In this document: positions 24,483-34,777 of the stretch, piece by piece | How the letters are laid out: every line of letters begins with the position of its first letter | How positions within the stretch are numbered: position 1 is the first letter of the stretch | NCBI RefSeq assembly: GCF_000284035.1 | Contig: NC_016887.1 | Span: forward strand, 4,588,001-4,652,000 | Source of the DNA: Nocardia cyriacigeorgica GUH-2 | Lineage (GTDB): Bacteria > Actinomycetota > Actinomycetes > Mycobacteriales > Mycobacteriaceae | DNA: 64,000 bases | Direction: 5' to 3' | Translations under genes and position numbers: made by a program | The notes under the pieces: generated by a model | Seen by the model: the letters and a program-made list of their open reading frames with translations, nothing else | Database searches by the model: none | Told to the model about the DNA's origin: nothing

Positions 24483-25034
24483 ATGCCGCAGTCGACCACG
24501 CCTTGGTCCCGCCTCTCGCAGGCGCAGCCCGGCGTGCAGGCGGATGAATCCGATTCTTTCGACCATGCGGCCCAGCCGAACATCTCGGTACACGATTCGG
24601 ACAGCCCACCCACCCACTCCACTCTCCTGCTCGGCGGAACCGCCACCGTGATCGCCCTGCTCGCCGTGCTGATCGCCCTGTTCACCGGCCATCGTGCCCC
24701 GAGCACTCCCGCCCCAGAAGTCGATCCCCCGCGCGCCACATCCGCCGCTCCCGCCGAACCTGCACCCGCGCCTGCACCGGCACCTCAGGGCGGCCGAATG
24801 ATCGCCGTAGGCAGAGTCGCCACCACCGACGGCGCCACCCTCCAAGTCGAAAGCCTCTTCGGCACAACGACAACCGTCCACACCACCCCATCGACCAAGG
24901 TCCACGTCCTGTTCGGCTCCCAGGTCGCCGACATCTCCCCCGGCGCCGTCATCGCCGCCTACGGCCACAAACACCCCGACGGCTCCATCACCGCCACCTA
25001 CCTCGCGGGGGCGGGACTGGATTTCACGCGATGA
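24483..25034 (+). CDS. Membrane-anchored DUF5666-like protein
   Basis: 183 residues. A cytoplasmic N-terminus of about 45 residues, one transmembrane segment (LLLGGTATVIALLAVLIALFTG), a Pro/Ala linker (APAEPAPAPAPAPQGG) and a C-terminal beta domain: GRVATTDGATLQVES, TTTVHTTPSTKVHVLFGS, ISPGAVIAAYGHKHPDGSI. The last part resembles the DUF5666 beta-barrel, which often follows this anchor-linker plan in actinobacteria. Function unknown. Confidence 0.65.
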   Translation: MPQSTTPWSRLSQAQPGVQADESDSFDHAAQPNISVHDSDSPPTHSTLLLGGTATVIALLAVLIALFTGHRAPSTPAPEVDPPRATSAAPAEPAPAPAPAPQGGRMIAVGRVATTDGATLQVESLFGTTTTVHTTPSTKVHVLFGSQVADISPGAVIAAYGHKHPDGSITATYLAGAGLDFTR

Positions 25035-25129
25035 GGGGCGGGTCGACGTTCTGCGGCGACCGATGAATTCCGCGGACGGGCGGGGTCTACATCTACAGCC
25101 CGATGTCTGGACCCTCGGGGAGGATTCGA

Positions 25130-25831
25130 ATGAGCAAGACTGCACTGCCGCCCGTCGTCGATGCCGAGACCTGGCAGCGTGAGCTCGCCGCGTTGCGTGC
25201 CCGGGAGAAGGCCGCGACCCGCGAGCTCGATGCGATCGCCGCCCAGCGCCGCCGGATGCCTGCGCTACAGATGCCCGATTACACGCTGGAAGGCGCGGAC
25301 GGACCGGTGCGGCTGGTCGATGTCTTCGAGGGGAAGTCGCAGCTGATCGTCTACAACCACATGTGGTTCGCTGGTCAGGAGTGGCAGTGCGGCGGGTGCA
25401 CCAGCTTCACCTCGCAGTTCACCCGCTTGAAGTTCCTGGACAACTACGACGCACGCTTCGTGATCGTCACCCAGGGACCCATCGAGGAGGCGCTCGCGTA
25501 CAAACGGCGGGTCGGCAACAAAATGGACTGGTACTCCACGGCGAACAGCTCGTTCGGGGCGGATGTGGGCGCCCCACCTCGGGGGGCGTTCGCGGTGAAC
25601 GTCTTCCTGCGCGACGGCGACACCGTCTACCGCACCTGGCATACCGATGGCCGCGGCGTCGAACAGCTCGGCTACACCTTCTCCTTGGTCGACCTGCTCC
25701 CCTACGGCCGGCAGGAAGAATGGCAGGACTCGCCCGAGGGCTGGCCCCAGTCGCCCACCTACAGTGGCTGGAGCAGCTCCGAAGACATCGCCGCCGCTTA
25801 CGGCGAACCGGACCCGTCGATGAGCGTCTGA
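25130..25831 (+). CDS. DUF899 thioredoxin-like family protein
   Basis: 233 residues from an ATG at 25130 with GGGGAGGA upstream. Typical DUF899 sequence: TWQRELAALRAREKAATREL at the N-terminus, YTLEGADGPVRLVDVFEGKS, then YNHMWFAGQEWQCGGCTSFT and a late WHTDGRGVEQLG. The fold is thioredoxin-like, but the CGGC-type cysteines differ from classical thioredoxins and the biological role of the family is not known. It stands alone, convergent with the DUF5995 gene four bases away. Confidence 0.85.
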   Translation: MSKTALPPVVDAETWQRELAALRAREKAATRELDAIAAQRRRMPALQMPDYTLEGADGPVRLVDVFEGKSQLIVYNHMWFAGQEWQCGGCTSFTSQFTRLKFLDNYDARFVIVTQGPIEEALAYKRRVGNKMDWYSTANSSFGADVGAPPRGAFAVNVFLRDGDTVYRTWHTDGRGVEQLGYTFSLVDLLPYGRQEEWQDSPEGWPQSPTYSGWSSSEDIAAAYGEPDPSMSV

Positions 25832-25835
25832 GGTC

Positions 25836-26744
25836 TCACAGTCCGCCGTTGGCGGCCAGCACCACGAACGCGGCATCGGCGCTGCGCCACAGCGCGTCGA
25901 TCTCGGCGCGGGTCGCCGGCTCCAACGCGGGGTCCTGCAGCGCGAGGCCATTGCCGAAGATCACCACGTTCGCGCCGGCGTCGGCCAACCGCAGCAGTGC
26001 GCCGGAGCCGACGCCCGCGCCGAACACGGCATCGAGCCCCTCGCCCAGGAAATAGAACCGCCACAGCGGCCCGAGATCACCGCCGTTGATGGTCTTGGTG
26101 GCCTCGACGATGAGCGAACCCTTCAGTGCGATCGCATCCACGATCCGGAAGTAGTCGGGTGCGTTCGCCGGCGTGGCCCGCACCGCGGCGACCGCGTTGG
26201 CCAGGTCGACGGTGAGGTGGGCGTTGTAGCCGGCCATCGCCACCCGCGCCGCCGACAGCCCGCAGTCCCGGGTGAGCGCGAAATAGTGCGCCCATTGCGG
26301 TTCGGTCGCGGCCCCGGTGAACTCGGCGTGCACATTGCGCAGGAAGCGGAGCAGCAGATCGAGGCTGATGCGATGGGCGAACTCGGGGTCGTCGAAGACG
26401 GCCGGGTTGCGTTGCAACGGCATGACCGCAGTCTGTTCGACGGTGTCGAGCCCGAGCGCGAGCAGGCCGCGCCGATCGCGATGCCGCACAAGGATGTCGG
26501 TGATCTGCCGATGCTGCTCGACCGCCGTCTCCAGCCGTTGGAGGGTGGAACCCGTCAGTGACGTCGTATCCGACAACCGGACGATGTCGGCGATCGCGCC
26601 CTCCGATAGCGGCGCACCGCAGGCGGCATCGACCCGGGCGAACGCGGCCGGCGGCGAAGCCACCAGCACCACGGCGGCGACCGCACTGACCAGCAGTGCG
26701 GTCATCGCTCGTGGGACTGCGAGGCGCCCGGCTCCTCCTCTCAC
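25836..26744 (-). CDS. Exported DUF5995-family protein
   Basis: 302 residues from a GTG at 26744 that overlaps the previous stop (GTGA). Signal peptide: basic start, hydrophobic MTALLVSAVAAVVLVASPPA, likely cleavage after AFA. The DUF5995 core is recognised by FLRNVHAEFTGAATEPQWAH, YFALTRDCGLSAARVAMAGY, NAHLTVDLANAVAAV and the later YFRIVDAI. Two conserved Cys may form a disulfide. The family is probably enzymatic but uncharacterised. An ATG at 26705 is an alternative start that keeps the hydrophobic core. Confidence 0.75.
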   Translation of the reverse strand: MRGGAGRLAVPRAMTALLVSAVAAVVLVASPPAAFARVDAACGAPLSEGAIADIVRLSDTTSLTGSTLQRLETAVEQHRQITDILVRHRDRRGLLALGLDTVEQTAVMPLQRNPAVFDDPEFAHRISLDLLLRFLRNVHAEFTGAATEPQWAHYFALTRDCGLSAARVAMAGYNAHLTVDLANAVAAVRATPANAPDYFRIVDAIALKGSLIVEATKTINGGDLGPLWRFYFLGEGLDAVFGAGVGSGALLRLADAGANVVIFGNGLALQDPALEPATRAEIDALWRSADAAFVVLAANGGL

Positions 26745-27253
26745 GATCGGAACGCCTGCACACCGCCCTCGGCGAGGCGCTTATGGGTCAGCGAGTTGGG
26801 GGCGTTCAAGTTCGCCCCCGTGTCCACCCCGGCGCCGAGCCGCTCCACCAACTCACCGCCGAGCCAGGCCGCCACCCCCGCGATCGCGACCGCCACGAAA
26901 CTACAGATCAACGCCGCCGGACTCGGCTCCCACGCGCCCGCATCGGCCCGCAACAGCCAACTGACCGCGAACAGCACCAGCGCCACCGCGTTGCTCAACC
27001 CGTGCACCAGCCCCACCCGCTTGGCCCGCGTCCCACCCGGAATGGCGAACCAATCGATCCACCCGAACACCGCCGCCGCGGCCCCACCGACAACCCCCGC
27101 CGCGATCGCATACCCCGCCGCAACGGCGAACCCAACCCGGTCGGTGATCAGATACAACACGTCGAACACAACCGCTGTCGTCAGCAACCCGAGCGGAAAC
27201 GCGATCAGCATCGGATGAACGGCATGCCCCAAGAATTTGGCGCGACTCTCCAC
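26741..27253 (-). CDS. DUF2231 membrane protein
   Basis: 170 residues from a GTG at 27253 preceded by AGGAGG six bases upstream. KFLGHAVHPMLIAFPLGLL at the N-terminus is the DUF2231 signature, followed by four hydrophobic segments. The His residues in HAVHP suggest a redox or heme role, since the family is often found with cytochrome or rubrerythrin partners, but this is not shown here. It is coupled to the exported DUF5995 gene by a four-base overlap. Confidence 0.85.
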   Translation of the reverse strand: MESRAKFLGHAVHPMLIAFPLGLLTTAVVFDVLYLITDRVGFAVAAGYAIAAGVVGGAAAAVFGWIDWFAIPGGTRAKRVGLVHGLSNAVALVLFAVSWLLRADAGAWEPSPAALICSFVAVAIAGVAAWLGGELVERLGAGVDTGANLNAPNSLTHKRLAEGGVQAFRS

Positions 27254-27490
27254 AGCCGCCTCCTCTCGTCGTCGACGTTTCCGAGGTACCCGCTCGAGCC
27301 ATGACGAACCCGCGTAGACAGACCCACCGTAGGAAGTCAGCACCGGAGAGAAAGCCCAGGTACGGACCGCCCAGCGCTTGACCAGGTCATCCTGCTCGAG
27401 AACCGACCTCGACCGCAGCGACAAGCGCGACGGCGTGGGCGTGCAGGCGAGCAGACCATGGTCGGTCAACGACGTCGGGACGCACCACAG

Positions 27491-27612
27491 AGGGGGTCCG
27501 GGGGCGAAGTCCGCCGGGCGGGGCGTGGGTTGGAAACGACCTTGGGCGGACAAACCCGAAAGGGGGTCCGGGGGCAAAGCCCGCCGGGTGGGGCGTGGGG
27601 GCTTCGCCCCCA
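27491..27612. repeat. G-rich 39-bp direct repeat, two copies 70 bp apart, plus hairpin
   Basis: AGGGGGTCCGGGGGC at 27491 recurs at 27561 and the similarity continues through CCGCCGGG.GGGGCGTGGG, about 39 bases. The second copy runs into GTGGGGG-CTTCG-CCCCCAC (27595-27612), a perfect hairpin. It lies between the DUF2231 gene and ssrA and may be an extragenic dispersed repeat. Confidence 0.6.
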
Positions 27613-27634
27613 CAAAACACTACGGAACGAGAAA

Positions 27635-27665
27635 GCGGCTCATGCTCTTCATGAGCATGAGCCGC
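27635..27665 (-). terminator. Terminator of ssrA
   Basis: GCGGCTCATGCTC (27635-27647) pairs perfectly with 27653-27665 around TTCAT; on the minus strand it is followed by TTTCTCGTT. It lies 14 bases past the mature tmRNA 3' end. Confidence 0.85.
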
Positions 27666-27678
27666 CTATCGAGTGGAG

Positions 27679-28044
27679 TGGAGCTGCCGGGAATCGAACC
27701 CGGGTCCTCCGTCGCGTCTTCAGGGCTTCTCCGTGTGCAGTTCGCTGTGTCTCTGCTCGGATCTCTCGGTCACGCGAACGAGCCGAGATGACGATCCCAG
27801 TCGCTGTTGGATGTCCCGTTCTACTCCGCGACCGAGTAGAACGGTGAGCCCTCTAGCTGATGCCGGCACCGGGACCGAGGGCGTATCCCGGGCCGACAGA
27901 GACGCTGTCGCTTAGGCAGCGAGAGCGTACTCGCGCTGATGAGAATCGGCGCTTAATTGGTTGCAACGACGCTTACGGTGGTCTCTTGCCTGCACCGACA
28001 CGCTTCCCCTGAATCAACGTACGCAGTCGAAACCGTTCAGCCCC
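27679..28044 (-). ncRNA. ssrA: Transfer-messenger RNA (tmRNA)
   Basis: 366 nt, CCA not encoded. The tRNA-like ends pair GGGGCTG with CAGCTCC and include the alanine G:U wobble at position 3; the 3' T arm reads GGGTTCGATTCCCGG. The tag reading frame ends with TAA at 27914-27912 and encodes ADSHQREYALAA, one residue different from the M. tuberculosis tag as I recall it. It rescues stalled ribosomes together with SmpB, whose gene lies 88 bases upstream on the same strand. Confidence 0.97.
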
Positions 28045-28132
28045 GTACGTCCCGGCACCTTGCCGGGCTAGTCATGTTAACACCTGACCGGCGGGTGTTC
28101 ATTCCCATTTTCCGCAAGGCTCGTGCGGCCGG

Positions 28133-28609
28133 TCAACGGCTCATTCCCTTGACGCGGCGGCCGAGTTCGCGGGTGACTTCGCGCTCCGCGGTGCGGCGGG
28201 CGATGTCCTGGCGTTTGTCGTAGTCCTGCTTGCCTCGGGCCAGCGCGAGTTCGACCTTCACCTTGCCGTCGGAGAAGTACATCGACAGCGGCACCAGCGT
28301 CTGGTTGCCTTCGCGGGACTTGCCGACCAGGCGTTCGATCTCGCGCTTGTGCAGCAGCAGCTTGCGCACTCGCCGCGGCGAGTGGTTGGTCCAGGTGCCG
28401 TGGCTGAACTCCGGGATGTGCAAGCCACGCAACCACACCTCGCCGTTGTCGACCGTCGCGAAGGCGTCGACCAGCGAGGCCTTGCCCTCACGCAGGCTCT
28501 TGACCTCGGTACCGACCAGCGCGATCCCGGCTTCGTACACGTCCAGGATGGTGTAGTTGTGCCGCGCTTTGCGGTTGGTCGCGATGACCTTGCGCCCCTT
28601 TTCCTTCAT
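28133..28609 (-). CDS. smpB: SsrA-binding protein SmpB
   Basis: 158 residues from an ATG at 28609 with GGAGGAG upstream. Characteristic segments: NRKARHNYTILDVYEAGIAL, GTEVKSLREGKASLVDAFA, LVPLSMYFSDGKVKVELALA and a basic tail RGKQDYDKRQDIARRTAERE ending GMSR. It delivers tmRNA to stalled ribosomes and reads the empty mRNA channel with its tail. In mycobacteria smpB follows ftsX directly; here it sits 12 kb away on the opposite strand, next to ssrA. Confidence 0.97.
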   Translation of the reverse strand: MKEKGRKVIATNRKARHNYTILDVYEAGIALVGTEVKSLREGKASLVDAFATVDNGEVWLRGLHIPEFSHGTWTNHSPRRVRKLLLHKREIERLVGKSREGNQTLVPLSMYFSDGKVKVELALARGKQDYDKRQDIARRTAEREVTRELGRRVKGMSR

Positions 28610-28691
28610 GACGGCTCCTCCATGACGACAACCTTAAAGCGGCGGCGCAACCGGATTATTCCCAGGTCGATACGTCCATGCCCACGCATGA

Positions 28692-28727
28692 GCCCGGCAG
28701 GTACCGGCTATCCGGTACCTGCCGGGC
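28692..28727 (-). terminator. Perfect hairpin downstream of the exporter gene
   Basis: GCCCGGCAGGTACCGG (28692-28707) pairs with 28712-28727 around CTAT, a 16-bp perfect stem, 14 bases after the exporter stop. It has no T run. Confidence 0.65.
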
Positions 28728-28740
28728 AGGTGGGACGAGG

Positions 28741-30402
28741 TTACTTCTGTAGCACCCGCTCGGGCTGCTGTACCGGGTCGGCGAGCAGTTCGGCGGTGTC
28801 GGTGTCGGCCTTGCCGGCCTCGCGCATCGGGTCGAGTGCGGGATCGATGTCGATCGTGGTCCGCAGCGGGCGGTTGGGCAACAGCAGGGTCGCGACCAGT
28901 GCGACGACCGTCGCGAACGCCGCGATCAGGAAGATGCGGCCAGTCGCGTCACCATAGGCGGTGCGCACGATCGTCGCGATCGGTTCGGGCAGGGCGCCGA
29001 GATCGAGGTTGCTGCCACCCGAGGACGACGGGTGCAGGCCGAGCTTGGCGAACCCTTCGGCCGACAGGTCACTGACCCTGGTGGCCAGCACCGAACCCAG
29101 CACCGACACCCCGATCGCGCCGCCGAAGGTGCGGAAGAAGGCCACCGCACTCGACGCGGCACCGATGTTGTGCACGCTGACGGTGTTCTGCACGGCGAGC
29201 ACCAGGTTCTGCATCAGGCTGCCGACGCCGAGGCCGACGATGGTGATGTAGACCGCGACCAGCCACAGGTTCGTCGCGTGGTCGAGCGTCGACAGCAGCC
29301 CGAAGCCGGCGACCAGCACCAGCGCACCGCCGACTACGAAGCCCTTCCACTTGCCGAAGCGGGTGATCAGCTGCCCGGAGCCGACCGACGCGATGAGCAT
29401 GCCCGCGACCATCGGGATGGTCAGCATGCCGGCCACGGTCGGCGAGTAGCCGCGCGCGGTCTGGAAGTACTGGCCGAGGAAGGTGGTCGCGCCGAACATG
29501 CCGACGCCGACCGCGATGGAGGCGATGATGGCCAGGCTGGTGGTGCGTTCGGTGACGATCGGCAGCGGGATGATCGGCGACTTCGCCTTGGACTCGACCC
29601 AGATGGTCGCCGCCAGCAGCAGCACACCGGCGCCGACGTAGAGCGCCGATTCCCGCGAGACCCAGTCGTAGTAGCCGGCCTTGCCCGCGAAGGACACCCA
29701 GATCAGCAGGATCGACACGCCCGCGGTCAGCAGCACGGCGCCGAGCCAGTCGATGGACACGTCGTCCTTGCGCTCGGTGGGCAGGCGCAGGGTGCGGTGC
29801 AGCAGCACCAGCGCGATCACCGCCAGCGGCACGCAGACGAAGAAGCACCAACGCCAGCCGAGCGGGCTGTCGACGATCACGCCGCCGAGGATCGGACCAC
29901 CGGACATCGACACGGCCATGACCGCACCCATGTAGCCGGAGTAGCGGCCGCGTTCGCGGGGCGCGACGATGCTGCCGATGATGGCCTGCACCAGCGCGGT
30001 CAGGCCACCCATGCCGATGCCCTGGACCACGCGCGCGGCCAGCAGCAGGTCGACGTTGTGGGCGAAGCCGGCCAGCACCGAGCCCGCCACGAAGATGATG
30101 ATCGAGATCTGGACCAGCGTCTTCTTGTTGAACAGGTCGGCGAGCTTGCCCCAGATGGGGGTGGACGCGGCGGTGGCCAGCAGGGCGGCGGTGATGACCC
30201 AGGCGTAAGCGGTCTGCGAGCCCTGCAGGTCACCGATGATGGTGGGCAGGGCGGTCGCCACGATGGTCGTGCTGAGCAGTGCCGTGAACAGCGCGGCCAG
30301 CAGGCCGGTCATCGCTTCCAGCACTTCGCGGTGGGTCATCGCGTACGGGTCGCGCTGTGACACCGCTTCGGTCGAACTCACCCCGTTGTGTTGACTAGAC
30401 AT
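28741..30402 (-). CDS. DHA2-family MFS drug exporter (14 TM)
   Basis: 553 residues from an ATG at 30402. EmrB/QacA features: LLSTTIVATALPTIIGDLQG in helix 1, GKLADLFNKKTLVQISIIIF as motif A, GGPILGGVIVDSPLGWRWCF as motif C with the family-typical WRW. The C-terminal tail after the last helix is about 40 residues and acidic. The start overlaps the stop of the MarR gene by eight bases, so the two genes form one unit controlled by the palindrome at 30922-30948. Confidence 0.92.
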   Translation of the reverse strand: MSSQHNGVSSTEAVSQRDPYAMTHREVLEAMTGLLAALFTALLSTTIVATALPTIIGDLQGSQTAYAWVITAALLATAASTPIWGKLADLFNKKTLVQISIIIFVAGSVLAGFAHNVDLLLAARVVQGIGMGGLTALVQAIIGSIVAPRERGRYSGYMGAVMAVSMSGGPILGGVIVDSPLGWRWCFFVCVPLAVIALVLLHRTLRLPTERKDDVSIDWLGAVLLTAGVSILLIWVSFAGKAGYYDWVSRESALYVGAGVLLLAATIWVESKAKSPIIPLPIVTERTTSLAIIASIAVGVGMFGATTFLGQYFQTARGYSPTVAGMLTIPMVAGMLIASVGSGQLITRFGKWKGFVVGGALVLVAGFGLLSTLDHATNLWLVAVYITIVGLGVGSLMQNLVLAVQNTVSVHNIGAASSAVAFFRTFGGAIGVSVLGSVLATRVSDLSAEGFAKLGLHPSSSGGSNLDLGALPEPIATIVRTAYGDATGRIFLIAAFATVVALVATLLLPNRPLRTTIDIDPALDPMREAGKADTDTAELLADPVQQPERVLQK

Positions 30403-30889
30403 CTACTCCCTGACTTTCTAGCTGAACCGGCCGATCGGCGGTCATGGTGTGCTGGACGAGCGCGACCAGTGCGTTTCTGAGCTTCCCGATGGCGACGCAG
30501 GCCTGCGCGGCCTCGTCTTCGTCCCAGTCGGCAAGTGCCTCCTGCATCCGCTTGGCCCGCGAGGCCCGGATGCGCCGCAGCAGGTCGTGGCCCGCATCGG
30601 TGACTTGCAGCAGCGTCGCGCGCCCGTCGTGCGGATCGGCCTGCCGGGTGACATAGCCCTCCGCGACCAGGTCGGTGACGTGGCGGCTCAGCGCCGAGGG
30701 GCTGATGCACAGATGCGAGGCGAGGTCGACCTGACGAATGAGCCCTGCTCCCTCCAGCACCACCAGGACGCCGATCCCACCGGGAAGGAGCTGACCTTCT
30801 TCCGGATGGGCGATGGCCACGCGGATGGCGCGGCCCATGAGATAGAGCTCCCTGGTCAGGTCCTGGGCGGTATCGGGTGACACAGCCAT
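30395..30889 (-). CDS. MarR-family regulator of the exporter operon
   Basis: 164 residues from an ATG at 30889 with GGAG six bases upstream. Winged helix-turn-helix: VDLASHLCISPSALSRHVTD, LVAEGYVTRQADPHDGRATL, QVTDAGHDLLRRI. A Cys in the recognition region (HLCISPS) might allow redox sensing, as in OhrR-type members, but this is speculative. It is the first gene of a two-gene operon and probably represses it through the inverted repeat just upstream. Confidence 0.9.
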   Translation of the reverse strand: MAVSPDTAQDLTRELYLMGRAIRVAIAHPEEGQLLPGGIGVLVVLEGAGLIRQVDLASHLCISPSALSRHVTDLVAEGYVTRQADPHDGRATLLQVTDAGHDLLRRIRASRAKRMQEALADWDEDEAAQACVAIGKLRNALVALVQHTMTADRPVQLESQGVDV

Positions 30890-30921
30890 GCCGGACTCCA
30901 AACCGAGAATGATTGCTTGCA

Positions 30922-30948
30922 GTAAGCAACTATATATTGGTTGCTTAC
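30922..30948. promoter_or_regulatory. MarR operator, perfect 9-bp inverted repeat
   Basis: GTAAGCAAC (30922-30930), spacer TATATATTG, GTTGCTTAC (30940-30948). The A/T-rich spacer probably also holds the -10 element. It lies 33 bases before the MarR start. Confidence 0.8.
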
Positions 30949-31026
30949 GCTAATCAACTAGTTTGCGGCAAGGGCTGGGTCACAGCGCGAAGACGCCGCG
31001 AACGGCGATCAGCAGGAGGTCAGCCC

Positions 31027-31263
31027 TCAGTTCGGGCGCAGCACCACATAGAGGATGAGAAGGGCGATGAACAGCACCGTCAGCGCGATCGTGGACACGC
31101 GAGGACGGCCCCGGCGACGCGGTTCGGTGCGGCGACGGCTCAACCACACGGTCTCGACGGCCGGATCGTTGCGGTGCTGCGGCAACGCCCCCACGTCGGG
31201 CGCCTCGGAGTTCGACGAGCCGCCCGAGACCTCGCCGTTGTCGGAGCCGTCACCGGATGCCAT
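31027..31263 (-). CDS. Small single-pass membrane protein, unknown
   Basis: 78 residues from an ATG at 31263. An acidic, Ser/Gly-rich N-terminus (SGDGSDNGEVSGGSSNSEAP), a basic stretch SRRRTEPRRRGRPR and a C-terminal transmembrane helix (VSTIALTVLFIALLILYVVL) ending LRPN. The layout is that of a tail-anchored protein with a cytoplasmic N-terminus. I do not recognise it. It lies between a MarR promoter and an exported phosphatase. Confidence 0.65.
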   Translation of the reverse strand: MASGDGSDNGEVSGGSSNSEAPDVGALPQHRNDPAVETVWLSRRRTEPRRRGRPRVSTIALTVLFIALLILYVVLRPN

Positions 31264-31357
31264 GGCGTGCACGGTAACCCGCCGGGCCCCGGCGCGCCGG
31301 AATTCCGGCCGCTAGCGGCGCGTCCGCAGACTCAGCGCCTGTCGGCTGGACCGACCA

Positions 31358-32488
31358 TCAGGCGATCCGGCGGCGGAATTCCTCGGTGGACGCGCCGGTC
31401 GCGGGATCGACGGTATGCACCCGCAGGTCGATCCCGCCGGGAGCCAGGTCCAAGACCATGAATCCGAGCTGGTGGAAACTCTGGAACTGGGCGTTGTGCG
31501 CCGTCTCGGGCAGCACGCGGGGTTGGGCGCCGACGGTCTTCGCGGCGGCGCCGGAGACGATCTGGCGGGTGCCCTTCATCTCGGGTGTCTGTTCCAGCAC
31601 CTGCAGCGAGTGATCGTGCCCGGACAGGATCAGATGGCAGCGGCCGTTCACGTGCTCGTCGAAGAATCGCTTCACGTGCACACCGTTGATGGGCTCGATG
31701 GGCAGACCCTCGTAATGACCGGCGTCACCGTGCGGTCCGTTGTTCAGGTACGGGTGGTGGGTGCACGCGATCTTCCAGGTGGCCGGCGATTCGGCGATGG
31801 CGCGATCGAGCCAGGCGCGCTGCTCGGTCATGAACTGGCCATCGACTGCCCAGTACGGAGTGAACAGCGGCGGCAGGTAGGCCGCGAGGGGGTTGAGGTC
31901 GAGCACGAAGAACTCGACCACCGGATTGTGCTCCGGGACCCGCACCGAGTAGTAGCGGCTCGGCATCCACCAGCGCGGCGAGTTCGCGTGGTAGCGGACC
32001 TCATGGTCGCCGCGCAGCAGCCAACCACCGTCGCCGGGGAAGACCGAGCTGTTGTCGTGATTGCCCAGCACCATCGCCCACGGAAAGTCCAGGCCGGTGT
32101 TCGGATCTTCGAACTTGGCGGCGAATTGGGGGTCTTCGGTGCTGTTCGGGCCGCTTTCGTAGATGTTGTCGCCGAGCCCGAGTGCCATGGCGAAGGGTTC
32201 GCGCCGGTGGAAGGCGCGCATCGCGTCGGCGACCGCCCACTGGGATCGGGTGCCGGTGCCCGCGTCGCCCGTGACCAGTACCCGAACGCTCTCGCCGCCG
32301 GACGGGAACGCGAACTTGCGGACCCCCTCGGCGACCGGCACGGCGTGGGCGGGACTGAGACCGGCCAGCGTGATGCCGGCTGCTGCCGCGGCCGCGCCGG
32401 TCAGCAGCTCGCGGCGACCGATGCCGGACACACCCGCACGATCCTCGCGAACACGCACATCGCCACCTTCGGGCGCCGACCCACTCAT
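31358..32488 (-). CDS. Tat-exported metallophosphoesterase (purple acid phosphatase-like)
   Basis: 376 residues. The N-terminus has a Tat signal: GIGRRELLTGAAAAAAGITL with probable cleavage after AHA. The metallophosphoesterase motifs are VTGDAGTG, GLGDNIYESG, VLGNHDNS, CTHHPYLNN and SGHDHSLQ, the set that binds two metals in tartrate-resistant acid phosphatase-like enzymes. It would be folded with its metals in the cytoplasm and exported to scavenge phosphate. RecQ lies upstream on the same strand with a 142-bp gap. Confidence 0.9.
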   Translation of the reverse strand: MSGSAPEGGDVRVREDRAGVSGIGRRELLTGAAAAAAGITLAGLSPAHAVPVAEGVRKFAFPSGGESVRVLVTGDAGTGTRSQWAVADAMRAFHRREPFAMALGLGDNIYESGPNSTEDPQFAAKFEDPNTGLDFPWAMVLGNHDNSSVFPGDGGWLLRGDHEVRYHANSPRWWMPSRYYSVRVPEHNPVVEFFVLDLNPLAAYLPPLFTPYWAVDGQFMTEQRAWLDRAIAESPATWKIACTHHPYLNNGPHGDAGHYEGLPIEPINGVHVKRFFDEHVNGRCHLILSGHDHSLQVLEQTPEMKGTRQIVSGAAAKTVGAQPRVLPETAHNAQFQSFHQLGFMVLDLAPGGIDLRVHTVDPATGASTEEFRRRIA

Positions 32489-32630
32489 GCCTGCCTCCGT
32501 CTACTTCTCGCCTGGGATGGTCCGATGGAGCTTCGCAGTCATCCTGAACCACGCCATCTCGCCGGTCGATCTGAGGGGTCGAGATTTCACATTCTGTCGG
32601 CCGCGTGTTCGCGTGGCACCGACCGCATAC

Positions 32631-34511
<1,881 letters not shown>

Positions 34512-34777
34512 CCTACGAGGACCCGGCGACAGCCGAGGGGCGTGCGCGAGCGCGACCTGGGCGGAATCGGAAGTTGCGCACATGTGGATAACCTTCGTCG
34601 GACGGGCCCGGCCCGCGACGAGCGATCGGGGACACGCGGTGGCGCTGCGCTGAGTGAATGCGCAGGTCCGGGCACGGCAGTCCGATCGAATGACACCGCA
34701 AGGGCCGACTTTCGACGGCAATCAGGGGTCCGTTCGTCGCCAGGCGACCTCCGGAGACGGCTGTTAGGTTGTCCGGC

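Noticed and set aside
27491..27600. CRISPR array
   Set aside because: Only two copies of a G-rich repeat are present, the spacing differs from repeat-spacer units, and no cas genes are in the window.
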